From assembly GCF_016894245.1 (NCBI RefSeq), contig NZ_CP069792.1:1674001-1738000 (forward strand): DNA of 64,000 nucleotides, written 5' to 3'. Position 1 is the stretch's first letter; every line of letters begins with the position of its first letter. The DNA is from Corynebacterium kroppenstedtii (GTDB lineage: Bacteria; Actinomycetota; Actinomycetes; Mycobacteriales; Mycobacteriaceae). Below, in pieces: positions 10,201 to 21,589 of the stretch. The position numbers and the translations under genes were made by a program. The notes beneath the pieces are model-generated. The model ran no database searches, was not told where the DNA came from, and saw only the letters and a program-made list of their open reading frames with translations.

Positions 10201-11151
10201 ATGACTGATGTACTAGTTCTCGTCGAGCATGCTGATGGAGCCTTGTCCAACAACACCAATGAACTGATAACCGCTGGCCGTGTTTTCGGTTCCGTGGGGG
10301 CGGTAGTTGTCGGCGCCGAAGGCACGGCAGAATCTTTAAAGGACGACTTAGCTGCTGCGGGTGCGGAAACGATTTACGCGGCAGAAAATGATTATGCTGC
10401 TAATTACTTGGTGACACCGTCTGTCGACGCATTGTCCGCCTTGGCAGCGGGCCTTGAAGTGCCCGTCATCATCGCTTCTTCCGCCACGGGCAAAGAAATT
10501 GGTGGGCGCGTTGGTGCCCGCGTAGCATCTGGCGTTCTCTGTGATGTCACAGAGATCAATGCCGATCACACCGCAGCTAGCTCTATCTTCGGTGGCGATT
10601 ACACCGTCGAGCTCTCAGCGGGAGGATCCTCCCCGGTCTTTCTCCTTCGTCCCGGTTCGGTTGATCCAGAGCCTCAGGCGGCTTCAGGAAATATTGAACC
10701 CGTCGAAATGCCGGAGCCGGGCCCGGTTGCCGTGAAGGTCACATCCTTCTCCCCGGCAGAGGCCGGCGACCGCCCCGAGCTTACTGAAGCGAAGATCGTG
10801 GTCTCTGGTGGTCGTGGCGTCGGATCCGCAGACGGGTTCGCAGACGTTGTCGAGCCCTTGGCCGATGCCTTGGGCGCTGCAGTGGGTGCTTCCCGTGCCG
10901 CCGTCGACTCTGATTACTACCCAGGCAAGTTCCAGGTGGGACAAACGGGTAAGACAGTGTCGCCAGACCTCTATGTCGCGCTCGGAATTTCAGGTGCCAT
11001 CCAGCACAAAGCCGGTATGCAGACCTCCAAGACCATTGTTGCGGTCAACAAGGATGAGGAAGCTGCCATTTTTGAGATCGCCGACTTAGGTATTGTTGGG
11101 GACCTATTCGATGTAGCTCCTCAGGCTACCGAAGCCATTACAAGCCGCTAG
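10201..11151 (+). CDS. etfA: Electron transfer flavoprotein alpha subunit
   Basis: EtfA (FixB) of 316 residues, the FAD-binding subunit of ETF. The C-terminal domain has the diagnostic stretch KTVSPDLYVALGISGAIQH followed by GMQTSKTIVAVNKD, which contacts FAD. The N-terminal half is the usual ETF Rossmann-like domain. GAAAGGA precedes the ATG. Transcription of etfBA is likely to end at the strong hairpin at 11213-11255, which also contains the start of the next gene. Confidence 0.97.
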   Translation: MTDVLVLVEHADGALSNNTNELITAGRVFGSVGAVVVGAEGTAESLKDDLAAAGAETIYAAENDYAANYLVTPSVDALSALAAGLEVPVIIASSATGKEIGGRVGARVASGVLCDVTEINADHTAASSIFGGDYTVELSAGGSSPVFLLRPGSVDPEPQAASGNIEPVEMPEPGPVAVKVTSFSPAEAGDRPELTEAKIVVSGGRGVGSADGFADVVEPLADALGAAVGASRAAVDSDYYPGKFQVGQTGKTVSPDLYVALGISGAIQHKAGMQTSKTIVAVNKDEEAAIFEIADLGIVGDLFDVAPQATEAITSR

Positions 11152-11210
11152 GTGGTCCAGCACTGCCCAGAGCACTACCTAGGTTGCGTGAGCACTAGGT
11201 GAAGGCGTGA

Positions 11211-12449
11211 ATGAGCTGTATTACCCTTCGAAGGGTGACTACAGCTCGTTTTTTTATGGATCATGCCGCAACGAGTCCTCTCCGACAGGTAGCCAAAGAC
11301 GCCATCATGGACTCATGGGATCTTTTGAACCCCGGGGGCCAGTACGCGTCAGGGCGTGATGCGCGCAAAGCTGTGGAAGAAGCTCGCGAGACTATCGCGC
11401 GTCTGTTGGGGGCCGAGCCGATCGAGGTCATTTTCACAGCGTCAGGGACCGAGGCTGATAACCTTGCCGTGCAGGGGCTTTATGCCGAACGTGCTCACGA
11501 ATCCGAAGACACACAGGAACCGGGACGTGGCCATAGAACAGCTTCTTCCCACCGTGTCATCGTCGGATCGGTGGAGCATCCCGCCGTGTTAGAACCGGCC
11601 AAGGCGCTAGGCGCAGATCCGTCATCGCCGGGTCCGAAAGCAGATGTTATTGAAGTTCCCGTCGATGCCAGCGGCCATTACCGCACCGACTTTCTTGCCG
11701 ACGTTCTTGCCGACGGCCCCGCCGCACTCATGGCTCTCCAGTGGGCGAACAATGAAACCGGTGCGTTACAACCGGTTGATGCGGTGGCTTCTCTCGCCGC
11801 AGAACACGACGTGCCGTGGCATGCTGATGCCGTGCAGGCCGTCGGCCACGTTCCCGTGAACTTCCATTCATCGGGTGCAACGACGATTGCGGCGTCGGCA
11901 CACAAGTTTGGTGGTCCCCGCTCAACCGGCCTGTTGTTATGCGGGCGTGCTACGAATCTTCACAAAATTTTGCGTGGTGGCGGGCAAGAACGATCTATCC
12001 GCCCAGGAACACTGAATGTTGCAGGGGCGGTGGGGACCGCTGCCGCATTGACCGAGGCCTGTTATGAGATGGAGACTGAGCGCGCCCGAATTTCTCGCCT
12101 CCGAGACCGCTTACTGTCATTTATTAGCCGAGAGATTCCGGACTCGCTTATTCATACGGCGGAGCCAGCGCTGCCGGGGCACGTCCATGTGAGTTTTCCG
12201 GGCGCGGAAGGCGACAGCCTAATTATGCTATTGGACCAGGCGGGTTTCGATGCGTCGACGGGGTCGGCGTGTGCGGCTGGCGTGAATCGGGTGAGCCATG
12301 TAGTCATGGCGATTGGTGTAGAACCCGTCGCTGCCCGCGGAACGCTAAGGTTTACCTTGGGCCGGACGACGTCGGATAATGATGTCGCCGCTGTGGAAGC
12401 GGTCCTCTCGAAAATTGTCGAACAAGCGCGTGCTGCCGGGATGGCATAA
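11211..12449 (+). CDS. Cysteine desulfurase (IscS/NifS family)
   Basis: A PLP enzyme that takes sulfur from cysteine as a protein persulfide. The PLP lysine is Lys232 in SAHKFGG and the persulfide cysteine is Cys354 in STGSACAAG, with the family N-terminus FFMDHAATSPL. It has 412 residues if it starts at ATG 11211, which has GAAGG five bases upstream. Two later starts, GTG 11235 and ATG 11256, are also possible. The first 45 bases coincide with an intrinsic-terminator hairpin, which is very unusual. The mnmA gene 101 bases downstream suggests it supplies sulfur for tRNA 2-thiouridine. Confidence in function is high and in the start moderate. Confidence 0.93.
   Translation: MSCITLRRVTTARFFMDHAATSPLRQVAKDAIMDSWDLLNPGGQYASGRDARKAVEEARETIARLLGAEPIEVIFTASGTEADNLAVQGLYAERAHESEDTQEPGRGHRTASSHRVIVGSVEHPAVLEPAKALGADPSSPGPKADVIEVPVDASGHYRTDFLADVLADGPAALMALQWANNETGALQPVDAVASLAAEHDVPWHADAVQAVGHVPVNFHSSGATTIAASAHKFGGPRSTGLLLCGRATNLHKILRGGGQERSIRPGTLNVAGAVGTAAALTEACYEMETERARISRLRDRLLSFISREIPDSLIHTAEPALPGHVHVSFPGAEGDSLIMLLDQAGFDASTGSACAAGVNRVSHVVMAIGVEPVAARGTLRFTLGRTTSDNDVAAVEAVLSKIVEQARAAGMA
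11213..11255 (+). terminator. Intrinsic terminator after etfA, overlapping the desulfurase start
   Basis: GAGCTGTA (11213-11220) pairs perfectly with TACAGCTC (11240-11247). Inside it ACCCTT pairs with AAGGGT (11223-11236). Seven T residues follow at 11249-11255. The hairpin sits 60 bases after the etfA stop. The T run is read as two Phe codons of the desulfurase and is followed at once by an in-frame ATG at 11256. Confidence 0.85.
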
Positions 12450-12550
12450 GTCGGCAGGACGGCACAGTACCTTCGTAAGCAGGGTTGTCCTGGTGAGCTC
12501 AACTACCTAAAGTGTGTGGCTTAGTTTCGTATTCAACAGATAGGATTGTC

Positions 12551-13669
12551 ATGCGTGTAATGGCAGCAATGAGTGGCGGTGTTGATTCCTCCGTTGCCGC
12601 TGCGCGATTGGTCGCCGAGGGGCATGAGGTCATCGGCGTTCACTTAGCACTAGCCTCGACGCCGACGACGTTGCGCGTCGGTTCGCGCGGGTGCTGTTCG
12701 CTGGAAGACTCCGGCGATGCTCGTCGTGTTGCCGATGCGTTAGGAATCCCCTTCTACGTCTGGGACTTCTCAGATCGATTCCGCGAAGACGTCGTCGATC
12801 CTTTTATTCATTCGTATGAGATGGGCGAAACACCCAATCCCTGTCTCCGGTGTAATGAAAAGATCAAATTCCAGGCGCTGCTCGACCGAGGGATCGCACT
12901 GGGTTTTGATGCCGTGGCGACGGGCCATTATGCGCGATTGAAGGATGGCGAACTCCGCCGGGCAATCGACGATAAGAAAGATCAGTCGTATGTCTTGGGG
13001 GTTTTGAATGATGAGCAGCTGGCCCATTGTTTATTTCCGCTGGGAGACACCCGCAAGCCTGATATCCGCAAAGAGGCAGAGGCCGCTGGGCTCATTACCG
13101 CCTCGAAGCCCGATAGTCATGACATTTGCTTCATCCCGGATGGAAACACGAAGGCCTTTTTAGGCAATCACATCGGTGTCCGGTCAGGTGAACTAAAAGA
13201 CCAGGATGGCAACGTGATCGGCCATCACGATGGCATTTACGGTTTCACGATCGGGCAGCGTAAGGGTCTTGGCCTACCTGGTCCAGCGCCCGATGGTAAG
13301 CCAAGATATGTCACCGATATTGATGCTGATACCGGAACTGTCACCGTCGGCACCCGCGACGATCTCCGGGTGGGCCGGTTGTATGCCGATCGCCTCATTC
13401 GTCTTGAGGAGCACGAAGGGTCGACGCAGGAGTGCCAGGTCCAAGTCCGTGCGCATGGCGGTGTTGTTGATGCTACGGTAACTATCGACGACGGCATTGC
13501 AACGATTGATCTTCATTCTCCGCTGACCGGGGTTGCGCGTGGTCAAGCTGCGGTGATTTACCGTCCCGATCCGGACGGCGACATTGTGTTGGGTTCGGGG
13601 ACGATTTGTGACACGGTGTCGGTCTCCCGGCTGCAACCAACCACCGCGGGCGCGTCCTCAAACAGCTAA
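12551..13669 (+). CDS. mnmA: tRNA-specific 2-thiouridylase MnmA
   Basis: MnmA (TrmU) of 372 residues, which thiolates U34 of Lys, Glu and Gln tRNAs. It has the PP-loop SGGVDSS (8-14), the first catalytic cysteine Cys101 in [12 protein letters not shown] and the second, Cys193, in [10 protein letters not shown]. The tRNA-binding GHYAR motif is present. The ATG at 12551 is chosen because the protein then begins directly at the family N-terminus ([10 protein letters not shown]); an in-frame start 39 bases upstream would add residues with no counterpart. The upstream desulfurase is its probable sulfur donor. A MetE-like gene begins one base after its stop. Confidence 0.97.
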   Translation: MRVMAAMSGGVDSSVAAARLVAEGHEVIGVHLALASTPTTLRVGSRGCCSLEDSGDARRVADALGIPFYVWDFSDRFREDVVDPFIHSYEMGETPNPCLRCNEKIKFQALLDRGIALGFDAVATGHYARLKDGELRRAIDDKKDQSYVLGVLNDEQLAHCLFPLGDTRKPDIRKEAEAAGLITASKPDSHDICFIPDGNTKAFLGNHIGVRSGELKDQDGNVIGHHDGIYGFTIGQRKGLGLPGPAPDGKPRYVTDIDADTGTVTVGTRDDLRVGRLYADRLIRLEEHEGSTQECQVQVRAHGGVVDATVTIDDGIATIDLHSPLTGVARGQAAVIYRPDPDGDIVLGSGTICDTVSVSRLQPTTAGASSNS

Positions 13670-13670
13670 T

Positions 13671-14852
13671 ATGCTGGCCATGAACCAGAAATCGGCCAGC
13701 GCGACATGGGCGTCGGGGTGGGGAGCCCTTGAGACTCGTGATCCCCGCGAGGCGGCTCGCATTATTGCGGGGGAGGCTGCGTTGCCGTTCATCCCGCAGT
13801 TGATTAACCGGGGTGTGGGGTCGTCATTGTCGGGATCGACGTTGTCGTTGTTGTCATCCTCCTATGTTCAGGGGCCACGATCGTGGCAAATGTCGGGCCC
13901 GACGGTGGCATCACGTCGCCGCAATGATGAGATCCATCGTGATATCGATGTGTATGAGGAAGCGTGGGAAGGGGGCTCTGCGCTCTCTAGCCGGGAATTG
14001 AAGGTGCAGGTCATGGGCCCGTGGTCATTGGCAGTCGCGACAGAATTATCTGATGGTCACCGCATCGTGTCGGAAAGTTCGGCAGTTCGCGGTTTCCACG
14101 ACGAGTGGAGTGGCGGTGTTGCCGACTACCTTTCGGAGCTTCATCGCCGGTTTGGCAAGCGCATTGTCCTGCACATTGGGGAACCCTACGTGGATACCCT
14201 CGCCCAGGGGCGTATCGCCGGAACCACTGATTGGGACATTATTCCTCCGGTACACAACGATGTTCTTAATGCCGAGTGGGACAGGAGCATCAGTGGCGTG
14301 CTCGACGAGCTGGGAAGGGTTACTATCGGCGACGCGTCACAGGGCGCCGTTGATGATGTCGTGATGTCCTGTCGGGCATCGCTACCGGGCAATCTCGAGA
14401 TTCCGGCGTGGGCGTTGCCACTGATCGGGTTGGAAGAAATGGAACACGCCACGGCGAATGGTTCGTCGACGCACCGTATGCTCGACCGAGTAGGTGAACG
14501 TATTGACGCTGATGGTCGGGCGATTGTGATCGGAGTGGCGGGCGATCATGGTGTGGTCGATGACGGTACTGAGGTTATGCCTGGAAGTATAGCCGGTGGT
14601 GGTGATGACGTCGGTGATCGTGATCAGGCTGCCGTGACAACCGCATACGCAAGTGAGGATCCCGCCCGTGATCGTGCCGTGCGCATCGCCCGCGTATGGA
14701 AGGCGATGGGACTTGACCCGACTCTGATGGGCGAACGAGTGAACATTGTTGAGGGGCATGGCCGACGTGGGCGGGAGCAGTCGACTGCGCAATCGCTGCG
14801 TTTAGCTGACGACGTGCGAGATATGCTCCGTCGCGATAGCGGAGACCTATAG
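13671..14852 (+). CDS. MetE-like (cobalamin-independent methionine synthase family) protein, probably not a methionine synthase
   Basis: A protein of about 393 residues related to the C-terminal barrel of MetE. Family-like features are TWASGWGALETRDPREAARI, LKVQVMGPWSLA and VLHIGEPYVDTL. The MetE zinc ligands (His-x-Cys, Glu, Cys) cannot be found: the Cys-containing motif is missing and the only Cys sits in MSCRASLPG. The protein is about half the length of MetE. This matches a short actinobacterial paralog found between mnmA and ligA in mycobacteria, of unknown activity. The ATG at 13671 follows the mnmA stop by one base; ATG 13680 is an alternative. The C-terminal third is acidic and variable. 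Confidence 0.75.
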   Translation: MLAMNQKSASATWASGWGALETRDPREAARIIAGEAALPFIPQLINRGVGSSLSGSTLSLLSSSYVQGPRSWQMSGPTVASRRRNDEIHRDIDVYEEAWEGGSALSSRELKVQVMGPWSLAVATELSDGHRIVSESSAVRGFHDEWSGGVADYLSELHRRFGKRIVLHIGEPYVDTLAQGRIAGTTDWDIIPPVHNDVLNAEWDRSISGVLDELGRVTIGDASQGAVDDVVMSCRASLPGNLEIPAWALPLIGLEEMEHATANGSSTHRMLDRVGERIDADGRAIVIGVAGDHGVVDDGTEVMPGSIAGGGDDVGDRDQAAVTTAYASEDPARDRAVRIARVWKAMGLDPTLMGERVNIVEGHGRRGREQSTAQSLRLADDVRDMLRRDSGDL

Positions 14853-14877
14853 CACTGCAGTCTCGCCGGCGAGCTGG

Positions 14878-15663
14878 TTACCTAGATTGAGTTGGCCGCT
14901 GCACAGAACTCTGTGCGGCAGTAATCACGGCATGAATAGCTGTCACGTACCAATCTTCCACTTCGGTATTATCCAGCGGTTCTACCGCGCGAGTATTTTC
15001 GGTTTCCACCGCGGTGTGGTGCTGCATAACCGGGACAGAGTCGTGTCCTGAATCGGCTTTACCCTCTCCGTCGGATGCCGTGGTGACTTCGTGGCCGTGC
15101 TGCCCTTTGCCCCCACCGTGGCCATTCATGGGGCCACCCATAGCTGTGACCCCAGCATTAATAAGCGACTGGATGCTCGAGATCAGCTCCGGCTTCAATT
15201 CCGCCGGAATATCGGGTAGTTTATCGACCTCACGAGCTAAGGCCTGGGTCAGCTTCGCGTGTAGACGTCCAATTCGTGCCCGTGCGTCGTCGTCAAGATG
15301 AACCCGGGAAAGAGCTGATCGCCATGAGTGCCGGGACTCGCGGGCTTCGCGGAAACTGGCGCGGGCATAAGCCTCGATAGCGTCCAGCGGCCCTGGTGCA
15401 TCGTCCATTTGGTCGGTGATGACCTGGGCGCGCCGGGGGAAATCCCGAACGACGACGGCTTCGATCATGTCATCGACATTGTTGTGGTACCGGTAGAGGC
15501 TTGACCTGCCCATACCGAGGCGCTTGGCGACAGTCCCGACAGTCAGTGGGGCTGCGTTCTGGTCGGTTTGGGATTCTTCGAGGATTTCTTCTACGGCATC
15601 GAGGATTTTCTCGGACGTTTGACGCCGGTGTTCAATCACTGACTTCGCTGAAATCCGTGGCAT
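14878..15663 (-). CDS. TetR-family transcriptional regulator with a His/Gly-rich linker
   Basis: A 261-residue regulator. The helix-turn-helix is at about 38-65 (TVGTVAKRLGMGRSSLYRYHNNVDDM), a clear TetR pattern, and the remainder is the ligand/dimer domain. An unusual segment at about 175-215 is rich in His, Gly and Met (GHGGGKGQHGHE, then GHDS and MQHH) and interrupts the C-terminal domain. It might bind metal or be plain low complexity. AGGATAG lies before the ATG. It sits 91 bases downstream of the dnaQ-like gene on the same strand. The target genes are unknown. Confidence 0.85.
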   Translation of the reverse strand: MPRISAKSVIEHRRQTSEKILDAVEEILEESQTDQNAAPLTVGTVAKRLGMGRSSLYRYHNNVDDMIEAVVVRDFPRRAQVITDQMDDAPGPLDAIEAYARASFREARESRHSWRSALSRVHLDDDARARIGRLHAKLTQALAREVDKLPDIPAELKPELISSIQSLINAGVTAMGGPMNGHGGGKGQHGHEVTTASDGEGKADSGHDSVPVMQHHTAVETENTRAVEPLDNTEVEDWYVTAIHAVITAAQSSVQRPTQSR

Positions 15664-15754
15664 GAGGCTATCCTAACCTTTAATTGTGGTGAGTGAAAGT
15701 AGCGGGGAAGAAGAACCCCCATCATTGTGTAGCAGCCCTACTGGTTTATGCGGG

Positions 15755-18676
<2,922 letters not shown>

Positions 18677-18765
18677 GCAGGAGCTTTCTCTTTAGCCGGA
18701 TTTTCGGCCATGATGCTAACGATCACTTAGACGACATGAGATAGACGACCCCCAGGAGTAACCAC

Positions 18766-20322
18766 ATGTCTCCCGCCCAGAACGTTCACCCCTCCAATTC
18801 GGATTATTTGAGCTTAGTTGTTCGCGCTCCCGTATATGACGCCGCGGAGAGGACCCTCCTGGAGCGTATGCCACGGATGTCGCAGCGGTTGGGCAATGAC
18901 GTGTATGTCAAGCGTGAGGACACCCAGCCCGTCCATAGTTTTAAGGTTCGTGGTGCCTACGCTCGCATGGCTGCCCTCACCGATGACGAGAAGCGTCGTG
19001 GCGTGGTCACGGCCTCGGCGGGTAACCATGCGCAGGGTATTGCTTTGTCCGGCAGCATCATGGATGTGTCAGCATTAATCGTTATGCCGACGATGACCCC
19101 GCAGATCAAGGTTGACGCGGTTCGGAACTTTGGCGGCGAGGTCCTCCTCTTCGGCGACAATTTCGACGAGGCTAAGGAACGCGCTTCTGAAATTGCCCAA
19201 TCCGAGGGACGAGTTTTTGTCCCCCCCTTTGACGATCCTCATGTCATCGCTGGTCAGGGAACCATCGGGCTGGAAATCTTCCAGCAAGCTTCGACAGTTG
19301 ACCGTGTCTTTGTTCCCGTCGGTGGTGGTGGTCTAGCCGCTGGCGTAGCTGTCGTGTTGAAGCAGTTGAACCCGCGCATCAGCGTTATCGGTGTGGAGCC
19401 CGAGGGATCGGCATGCTTGACCGCAGCCATGAAAGCCGGCGAGCCTGTCACGTTGGATCGTGTGTCGTTGTATGCGGAAGGTGTGGCAGTTGCTCGCATT
19501 GGGGACGAGACGTTCCGTGTATGTCGGGATAATTTGGACGAGGTCATCACGGTCAATTCCGACGAAATTAGCGCTGCTGTCAAAGATATTTTCGACGACA
19601 CCCGCGCGGTGGCTGAGCCATCGGGGGCCGTCGCCTTAGCGGGTCTAAAGAAATACGTGACTACCCATGGGGTGCACGGTGAGACGCTGGCGCATGTGCT
19701 CTCTGGTGCAAATCTGAATTTCCATGGCCTCCGGTATATTTCCGAGCGTGCTGAACTGGGTGAACACGGTGAAGCACTCTTGGGCGTGACTATTCCGGAA
19801 CGAAAGGGTGCGTTCCTCGAGTTCTGCCAGGTTCTAGGCGGCAGGTCTGTGACGGAATTTAACTATCGCGTGGATGATCATGATCGTGCACGCATCTTCG
19901 TGGGCGTGCAGCTCCACGAGGGGGATCAAGAGCGCGATGATATTATCGCGGACTTGCAGCAGCGCTCCTATGACGTCGTTGACTTATCCAGTGACGATGC
20001 GGCGAAAGAACATGTGCGCTACATGATTGGTGGTCGCGCCTCCAGGCATGTCAACGAGCGAGTGTTCTCGATCCAGTTTCCTGAGCACCCCGGCGCCTTG
20101 CTTCACTTCCTGAAGGTCCTGGGTACACACTGGAATATTAGCCTTTTCCATTACCGGAGCCACGGGATGGACTATGGCCGCGTACTCTGCGGATTCGATG
20201 ACACGGAGAACCCGGCGGGCGACGGGTCAGACGATGATTTCGACCATCACATGCACGAGCTAGGGTATCAGTTCAAGGAAGTGACGGACTCTGTGTCCTA
20301 CACGTATTTCCTCAAGTCATAG
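18766..20322 (+). CDS. ilvA: Threonine dehydratase, long form with two ACT-like domains
   Basis: Biosynthetic threonine deaminase (threonine to 2-oxobutyrate), the first step to isoleucine. The PLP lysine is Lys60 in HSFKVRGAY and the phosphate-binding loop is VGGGGLAAG. At 518 residues it carries two C-terminal regulatory ACT-like domains, the first beginning LGVTIPERKGAFLEF and the second FSIQFPEHPGALLHF, with NISLFHYRSHGMDYGRVL near the end. This closely resembles the enterobacterial IlvA layout (about 514 residues). C. glutamicum IlvA, from memory, is about 436 residues. The ATG has CAGGAG upstream. Feedback control by isoleucine and valine is expected. Confidence 0.95.
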   Translation: MSPAQNVHPSNSDYLSLVVRAPVYDAAERTLLERMPRMSQRLGNDVYVKREDTQPVHSFKVRGAYARMAALTDDEKRRGVVTASAGNHAQGIALSGSIMDVSALIVMPTMTPQIKVDAVRNFGGEVLLFGDNFDEAKERASEIAQSEGRVFVPPFDDPHVIAGQGTIGLEIFQQASTVDRVFVPVGGGGLAAGVAVVLKQLNPRISVIGVEPEGSACLTAAMKAGEPVTLDRVSLYAEGVAVARIGDETFRVCRDNLDEVITVNSDEISAAVKDIFDDTRAVAEPSGAVALAGLKKYVTTHGVHGETLAHVLSGANLNFHGLRYISERAELGEHGEALLGVTIPERKGAFLEFCQVLGGRSVTEFNYRVDDHDRARIFVGVQLHEGDQERDDIIADLQQRSYDVVDLSSDDAAKEHVRYMIGGRASRHVNERVFSIQFPEHPGALLHFLKVLGTHWNISLFHYRSHGMDYGRVLCGFDDTENPAGDGSDDDFDHHMHELGYQFKEVTDSVSYTYFLKS

Positions 20323-20372
20323 CCTGTTTTCCATAGGCTCAGGGGTCTTTGTGCTAGTCCATCCCGAGCGCT

Positions 20373-20388
20373 AGCCCTTCATAGGGCT
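20373..20388. terminator. Hairpin between convergent ilvA and the ACT-domain gene
   Basis: AGCCCT (20373-20378), loop TCAT, AGGGCT (20383-20388), in the 65-base gap between two convergent genes. The stop codon of the minus-strand gene begins at the hairpin edge. No T run follows on either strand, so efficiency is uncertain. Confidence 0.4.
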
Positions 20389-21050
20389 TAGTCCATCACC
20401 GAGCTGAGGATGGTGCCAAGCTTGCCGAGGTGCTCAACCTCACCAGCCAAGAAATCCGGCCCGCCCGGGCGGCCGATGACGAGAACGTCGTCCTTGTCGC
20501 TAATCGGCGCAGCAGCGAGAGCCGAATCCATGACTGTCCAGCTTTCGGGTAGCCAATCGTCGTCTTCGCGGTCGAGGCACCGAGCCGTCGTCACCGGGGC
20601 GGACTGAAGAATGCGCCCGTCATCCTCGGGGGCGGCCATGGAAGCAGCAACGCGATGCACGTCCGTTCGCCCGCTTAACACGATGGCCCAGCCCGCCGAC
20701 ATTGTCGTGGGAAGTCCGTCAACAAGGAGCTGGAGAGCTTTGCTTCGGGATGGTGCCTGGGCGATCGATGCCAACATGGCGACTTGCCCGGAGCGGTTCA
20801 CCGAGCCGGAGAACGGGCGGATGGAATCGACTTCGACGCCGTCGACCTGTTGAGCTGCGGTAATGAGGGTGTCCGGTAGGGATGTGGGTGGAAGGTCGAT
20901 CACCACATCGTCCACCACTGCACCGTCGGAAAAATTATGGCTAACGACATCGACGCTGCGGATATCCCCGCCGACCTCGCCGATAGATGCGGCAAGACGG
21001 CCTAAGCTGCCGGGAGTGTCAGGCAGGAAGACGCGGAGGAGGAACGACAT
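20388..21050 (-). CDS. ACT-domain amino-acid-sensing protein
   Basis: A 220-residue protein with an N-terminal ACT domain (FLLRVFLPDTPGSLGRLAASIGEVGGDI) and a C-terminal region of about 110 residues that resembles a degenerate GNAT-like or second regulatory domain. A homologous gene lies between gatC and ligA in mycobacteria, so the position is conserved, but no function is established. It is divergent from gatC, across 242 bases without a gene. It may bind an amino acid; the ligand cannot be read from sequence. Confidence 0.78.
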   Translation of the reverse strand: MSFLLRVFLPDTPGSLGRLAASIGEVGGDIRSVDVVSHNFSDGAVVDDVVIDLPPTSLPDTLITAAQQVDGVEVDSIRPFSGSVNRSGQVAMLASIAQAPSRSKALQLLVDGLPTTMSAGWAIVLSGRTDVHRVAASMAAPEDDGRILQSAPVTTARCLDREDDDWLPESWTVMDSALAAAPISDKDDVLVIGRPGGPDFLAGEVEHLGKLGTILSSVMD

Positions 21051-21292
21051 AGAAAACCCTTATATTCGACGATGCGGTGTGATCATTTCGCTGTGATCAA
21101 CTAGACAGTGTAGGCCTTCTCTGTGACATGCGTAGGAACCGGGTGACAGAAGTAGACAGATTGGTGCATTTTGGACTGTCGCACCCCGGTGTACCTGGTT
21201 AGTGTCGGCGGCTGTCCCCCTAAGCCCACATAGACCGCGCAACCGGCTAAGCTAGGGGAGTCATCATTGTCACACCAGGTGAAGGAACCACT

Positions 21293-21586
21293 GTGTCTTC
21301 TATTTCCCGCGACGAGGTTGCGCACCTTGCGCGCTTGTCTCGGCTCTCTCTCACCGACGACGAGCTGAATGAATTCGCTGACCAGATCGACGGCATTATC
21401 GAGCACGTCCAAAAAGTATCGAATGTTGATACTGAGGGCGTGGAACCCATGAGCCATCCCTCTGATCTTGCCGGTGTTATGCGAGAGGATGAAGTTCATC
21501 CGACGTTGACGGCAGAGCAGGCCTTGGATCAGGCTCCGGCTAGCCAGCGTGATCGTTTCGAAGTACCGCGGATTCTGGGGGAGTAA
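21293..21586 (+). CDS. gatC: Glu-tRNA(Gln) amidotransferase subunit C
   Basis: GatC of 97 residues, the small subunit that wraps around GatA in the GatCAB amidotransferase. Typical pattern: SRDEVAHLARLSRLSLTDDELNEF and a C-terminal stretch with VMREDEVHPTLTAEQAL. It starts with GTG at 21293, preceded by GTGAAGGA. gatA follows after three bases, so the two are co-translated. Confidence 0.96.
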   Translation: MSSISRDEVAHLARLSRLSLTDDELNEFADQIDGIIEHVQKVSNVDTEGVEPMSHPSDLAGVMREDEVHPTLTAEQALDQAPASQRDRFEVPRILGE

Positions 21587-21589
21587 ACC

